Assembly: GCA_964577955.1 (NCBI GenBank)
Contig: CAZOAZ010000006.1
Coordinates: forward strand, 62,001-126,000
Length of the DNA: 64,000 nucleotides
Direction of reading: 5' to 3'
Source: CADEEX01 sp964577955
GTDB lineage: Bacteria > Acidobacteriota > Vicinamibacteria > Vicinamibacterales > CAVVIG01
Under the pieces are notes generated by a model. That model was not told the DNA's origin, ran no database searches, and saw only the letters and a list, made by a program, of their open reading frames with translations. A program made the position numbers and the translations under genes. This document shows, piece after piece, positions 61,277-64,000 of the stretch. Within the stretch, counting starts at the first letter, position 1; each line of letters opens with the position of its first letter.

Positions 61277-62764
61277 ATGAACAATCTGAGGCTCTTTGCC
61301 ACCACTCTCGCCGCCGGCTCTCTGATCTGGGCCGCCACACCGGACGCTCAGTCCGTTCCACCCGCCGACCTTGTCATTGCCGGCGGGCGCGTCATCGATC
61401 CGGAGTCCGGGCTCGACGCAGTCCGCAATATCGCCATCTCTGGCGACCGCATCGTCGCCATCAGCGCCGGGCCGCTCGAGGGAAAGGACCGCGTCGACGC
61501 CACCGGCCTCGTCGTCAGTCCCGGCTTCATCGATCTGCACCGCCACGCGGTCGGCGACAACAGTTACCGGTACGCCGCGCGGGACGGCGTCACGAGCGCC
61601 TTCGAGCTGGAGATCGGCACACCGGACGTGGACGCCTGGTATCGCATCATGGGTCCAGCGCGGCTGATTAACTTCGGCGTGGGGGTGGGGCACATCGGCG
61701 CGCGAATGGACGTGATGGGCGACAAGGGCTTCCTGTTGCCGACTGGGCCCGCCCGCGGCGAGGCCGGTCCCGAACAGATCGCAAGGATTCTGGCGCAGAT
61801 CGACCGCGGGCTTGCCGACGGGGGCGTGGCCGTCGGCATGGGCATCGCGTACACGCCAGGGATCTCACCCGCCGAAGTCGAGGGCGCGCTTCGGCTCGCC
61901 GCGAAACATCGCACGTTCCTCTTCGTTCACGCCGGAGGCGGGCTTGCCGGTCTCCGCGGTCTGCTCGCCGCTGCTGAAACGGCCGGCGCGCCTGTCCACC
62001 TCGCACACATCAACGGCACTGCGGGTGATGCCGTGCGAGGCTGGCTGGAGGTGGTGCGCGAGGCGCGTGGGCGCGGGCGGGACGTGACGACCGAAGTCTA
62101 CCCCTACACCGCCGGCGCATCACTGATTCAGTCCGCGCTCTACGACGACTGGCAGAGTTGGACGGATGAACGGTTCGAGCGGATGCAGTGGGCGGCGACC
62201 GGCGAACGGCTGACGCGCGAAACCTTCGCGAAGTACCGCGCCATCGGCGGCTCGGTCATTTCGCACGCAAACACCGAGGAGTCGCTGCGCATCGGCATCG
62301 CAGACCCACTCCCCTTCTTCGCCAGCGACGGCGGACGCGACTTGGACGACAACCCGACGCACCCGCGCGCCGCGGGGACGTTCGCGCGGATTCTCGGCCG
62401 TTATGTGCGCGACCAGGGTGTGCTGCCGCTGACCGAGGCGCTCCGCCGGATGACGATTGAGCCCGCGAGGCGTCTCGAGGGCCGCGTGCCGGAGATGATG
62501 GACCGCGGCCGGATTCGCGTCGGGGCGTTTGCGGATATCACGGTCTTCGATCCGGCCACAGTCGTTGACCAGGCCACGTACACAGATGCGACACAGTTTT
62601 CGCTCGGGATCCGGCTGGTGGTTGTCAACGGAGTTCCAGTGGTGCGCGACGGCGACTTCGTGACGCGCGGACTCCTTCAGGGCCAGCGAATCTTACTCGG
62701 CAGCCCGATGCCCGGACGGCCGATCCGCGCGGTGCGCGTTCCGTCCGAGCCGCGCGTGCCGTAG
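61277..62764 (+). CDS. Exported D-aminoacylase/amidohydrolase-family protein
   Basis: Amidohydrolase of 495 residues, exported (signal peptide ending TPDAQS). VIAGGRVIDPESGLDAV is the usual start, VSPGFIDLHRHAVGDN the HxH metal site, GVTSAFELEIGTP a Glu ligand region, HLAHINGTAG a later His, and FASDGGRDLDDNPTHPRAAG the Asp block. GAFADITVFDP closes the fold. Resembles N-acyl-D-amino-acid deacylases. ATG 61277; GTG 61274 is one codon upstream. Divergent from the 7TM-AraC gene. Confidence 0.88.
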   Translation: MNNLRLFATTLAAGSLIWAATPDAQSVPPADLVIAGGRVIDPESGLDAVRNIAISGDRIVAISAGPLEGKDRVDATGLVVSPGFIDLHRHAVGDNSYRYAARDGVTSAFELEIGTPDVDAWYRIMGPARLINFGVGVGHIGARMDVMGDKGFLLPTGPARGEAGPEQIARILAQIDRGLADGGVAVGMGIAYTPGISPAEVEGALRLAAKHRTFLFVHAGGGLAGLRGLLAAAETAGAPVHLAHINGTAGDAVRGWLEVVREARGRGRDVTTEVYPYTAGASLIQSALYDDWQSWTDERFERMQWAATGERLTRETFAKYRAIGGSVISHANTEESLRIGIADPLPFFASDGGRDLDDNPTHPRAAGTFARILGRYVRDQGVLPLTEALRRMTIEPARRLEGRVPEMMDRGRIRVGAFADITVFDPATVVDQATYTDATQFSLGIRLVVVNGVPVVRDGDFVTRGLLQGQRILLGSPMPGRPIRAVRVPSEPRVP

Positions 62765-62790
62765 TGCGTTTTCGAATTGTCTGTAGCAGG

Positions 62791-62903
62791 CCAAGCCATC
62801 GTGGAATCCGGCTTTAGCCGGATTCATGCGGCTCCGGCCTTCGACGGTGCTCAGGCCGTCCCGAGCGAAGTCGAGGGACGCTAAAGCCGGAGCCCACGTA
62901 CTG
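62791..62903. repeat. Double-hairpin repeat (family 2, copy 2) with nested insertion
   Basis: Same ends and first hairpin as 31911-31985, but the second hairpin GGCTCCGGC/GCCGGAGCC is split by about 42 bp starting CTTCGACGGTGCTCAGGCCG and ending GTCGAGGGACG, itself palindromic. A repeat inserted into a repeat. Confidence 0.78.
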
Positions 62904-62958
62904 ACTGACTAACAGGTTGGATTCGCAGCCCGCCTGTGTGCCAGACTGTCGGGCTGAC

Positions 62959-64000
62959 ATGGCCAAAAAGTCCAAGACCCCGTTCAACTGGAGCGACCCG
63001 TTCCTGCTCGATCAGCAGCTCACGCACGAGGAACGCATGGTGCGCGACACGGCGCGCGCCTACTGCCAGGACAAACTGGCCGCTCGCGTGCTCGACATGT
63101 TCCGCCACGAAAAGTCCGACCCGTCGATCTTCCGGGAACTGGGCGCGCTCGACATGCTGGGCGTCGTGATTCCCGAGCAGTACGGCGGCGCCGGTCTCGG
63201 CTACGTCGCCTACGGTCTGGTGGCGCGCGAGGTCGAACGGGTCGACTCGGGTTTCCGCTCGATGATGAGCGTGCAGGGCTCGCTCGTCATGGTGCCGATC
63301 AACGAGTTCGGCTCGGAAGCGATGAAGCAGAAGTACCTGCCCAAGCTGACCGCCGGCGAATGGATTGGCTGCTTCGGGCTCACCGAACCGAACTCCGGGT
63401 CCGATCCCGGCAGCATGACGACGCGGGCGAAGAAAGCGGACGGCGGGTATCTCCTCACCGGCAACAAATCCTGGATCAGCAACAGCCCGATCGCCGACGT
63501 GTTCGTGGTCTGGGCCAAGGATGACGAGGGTGAGATTCGCGGCTTCGTGCTCGAGAAAGGCTGGAAGGGGCTGACGGCGCCGCCGATTCACGGCAAGGCC
63601 GGTCTGCGCACCAGCATCACCGGCGAGATCGTAATGGACAACGTGTTCTGTCCGGAAGAGAACGCGTTTGCCGAGGTGCGCGGACTCCGCGGACCGTTCA
63701 CGTGCTTGAACAGCGCCCGCTACGGCATCGCGTGGGGCGCGCTTGGCGCGGCCGAGGACTGCTGGCATCGCGCCCGCGCCTACGTGCTCGAACGCAAGCA
63801 GTTCGGCCGGCCGCTCGCCGCCAATCAGCTGATTCAGAAGAAGCTCGCCGACATGCAGACCGAAATCGCGCTCGGTCTTCAGGGCTGCCTGCGCCTGGGC
63901 CGAATGAAGGAAGAAGGGACCGATGCGGTCGAGATCACGTCGCTCCTGAAGCGCAATTCAGCGGGCAAAGCCCTCGACATCGCCCGCGCCGCGCGCGACA
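62959..64000 (+). CDS. Glutaryl-CoA dehydrogenase-like acyl-CoA dehydrogenase (partial at right edge)
   Basis: FAD-dependent acyl-CoA dehydrogenase, cut by the window end after 347 residues. FGLTEPNSGSDPGSM and GNKSWISNSPIADVFVVWAK are the FAD and substrate motifs. LNSARYGIAWGALGAA and RKQFGRPLAANQLIQKKLAD match glutaryl-CoA dehydrogenase more than other branches. It would oxidise and decarboxylate glutaryl-CoA in lysine/tryptophan breakdown. ATG 62959. The minus frame across it is a shadow. Confidence 0.88.
   Translation, partial: MAKKSKTPFNWSDPFLLDQQLTHEERMVRDTARAYCQDKLAARVLDMFRHEKSDPSIFRELGALDMLGVVIPEQYGGAGLGYVAYGLVAREVERVDSGFRSMMSVQGSLVMVPINEFGSEAMKQKYLPKLTAGEWIGCFGLTEPNSGSDPGSMTTRAKKADGGYLLTGNKSWISNSPIADVFVVWAKDDEGEIRGFVLEKGWKGLTAPPIHGKAGLRTSITGEIVMDNVFCPEENAFAEVRGLRGPFTCLNSARYGIAWGALGAAEDCWHRARAYVLERKQFGRPLAANQLIQKKLADMQTEIALGLQGCLRLGRMKEEGTDAVEITSLLKRNSAGKALDIARAARD

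Noticed and set aside
62881..63768. 295-residue minus frame across glutaryl-CoA dehydrogenase
   Set aside because: Opposite frame of a clear acyl-CoA dehydrogenase and runs into a repeat.

Overview
The window is G+C-rich bacterial chromosomal DNA, densely coded and mostly on the minus strand. It has no rRNA, tRNA, CRISPR array, prophage or intact insertion sequence that I can see. The gene content suggests a soil Acidobacteriota-like bacterium, perhaps Vicinamibacteria. The pointers are a PSD1 (DUF1549/DUF1553) plus DUF1501 gene pair, a Ser/Thr kinase fused to a TolB/PD40-type propeller, four DinB proteins, several VOC and cupin proteins, secreted SGNH, M28, M1 and amidohydrolase enzymes, and many intergenic repeats. 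This placement is inference, because no marker gene was compared.

Layout. 1-9.4 kb: an autoregulated XRE-cupin/acetyltransferase operon, small VOC, DUF1801 and DinB genes, a secreted L-asparaginase, a GNAT-VOC fusion, PhzF, a stand-alone RibD deaminase domain, a lipoprotein hydrolase and a kinase-BRCT fusion. 9.4-24 kb: SGNH hydrolases, a matrixin-type metalloprotease, trmL, GrpB, an epoxide-hydrolase-like enzyme, a TIR protein, a class V aminotransferase, murI, DUF3237 and a DUF1272-GNAT fusion. 24-30 kb: a frameshifted cupin_5 gene, the PSD1/DUF1501 pair and a SelW-like protein. 30-35 kb: a TIR-TPR protein downstream of three unknown genes, an inositol-phosphatase-like enzyme and a PEBP protein with a clear promoter and terminator. 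36-49.6 kb: an M28-like protein, a ferritin-like/CDGSH iron-sulfur protein divergent from a CrtI-like oxidoreductase, PBP1A, an M1 aminopeptidase and a BDS1-type alkylsulfatase. 49.6-64 kb: the kinase-propeller protein, two amidohydrolases, a NAPE-PLD-like hydrolase, a nucleotidyltransferase, a DHFR-like reductase, a GT-C membrane protein, a 7TM-AraC regulator and a truncated glutaryl-CoA dehydrogenase.

The most striking feature is the repeat population. Twelve copies of a 26-bp hairpin with a GTAG head look like REP elements of the RAYT-mobilised kind. Two lie in frame inside N-terminal export-signal regions and two supply a neighbouring gene's stop codon. A second family of about 200-300 bp has terminal inverted repeats and, in one copy, a nested palindrome. 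There are also heptanucleotide arrays, a 63-bp tandem duplication, a 66-bp palindrome between divergent genes and a 184-bp three-part hairpin in a gene-free gap.

Functionally the window is a mix of secreted degradative enzymes, small detoxification or modification enzymes, signalling proteins and two TIR proteins that could be immune effectors. I find no complete known defence system. The best candidate for an undescribed system is the unknown three-gene cluster with the TIR-TPR protein at 30.9-34.0 kb.
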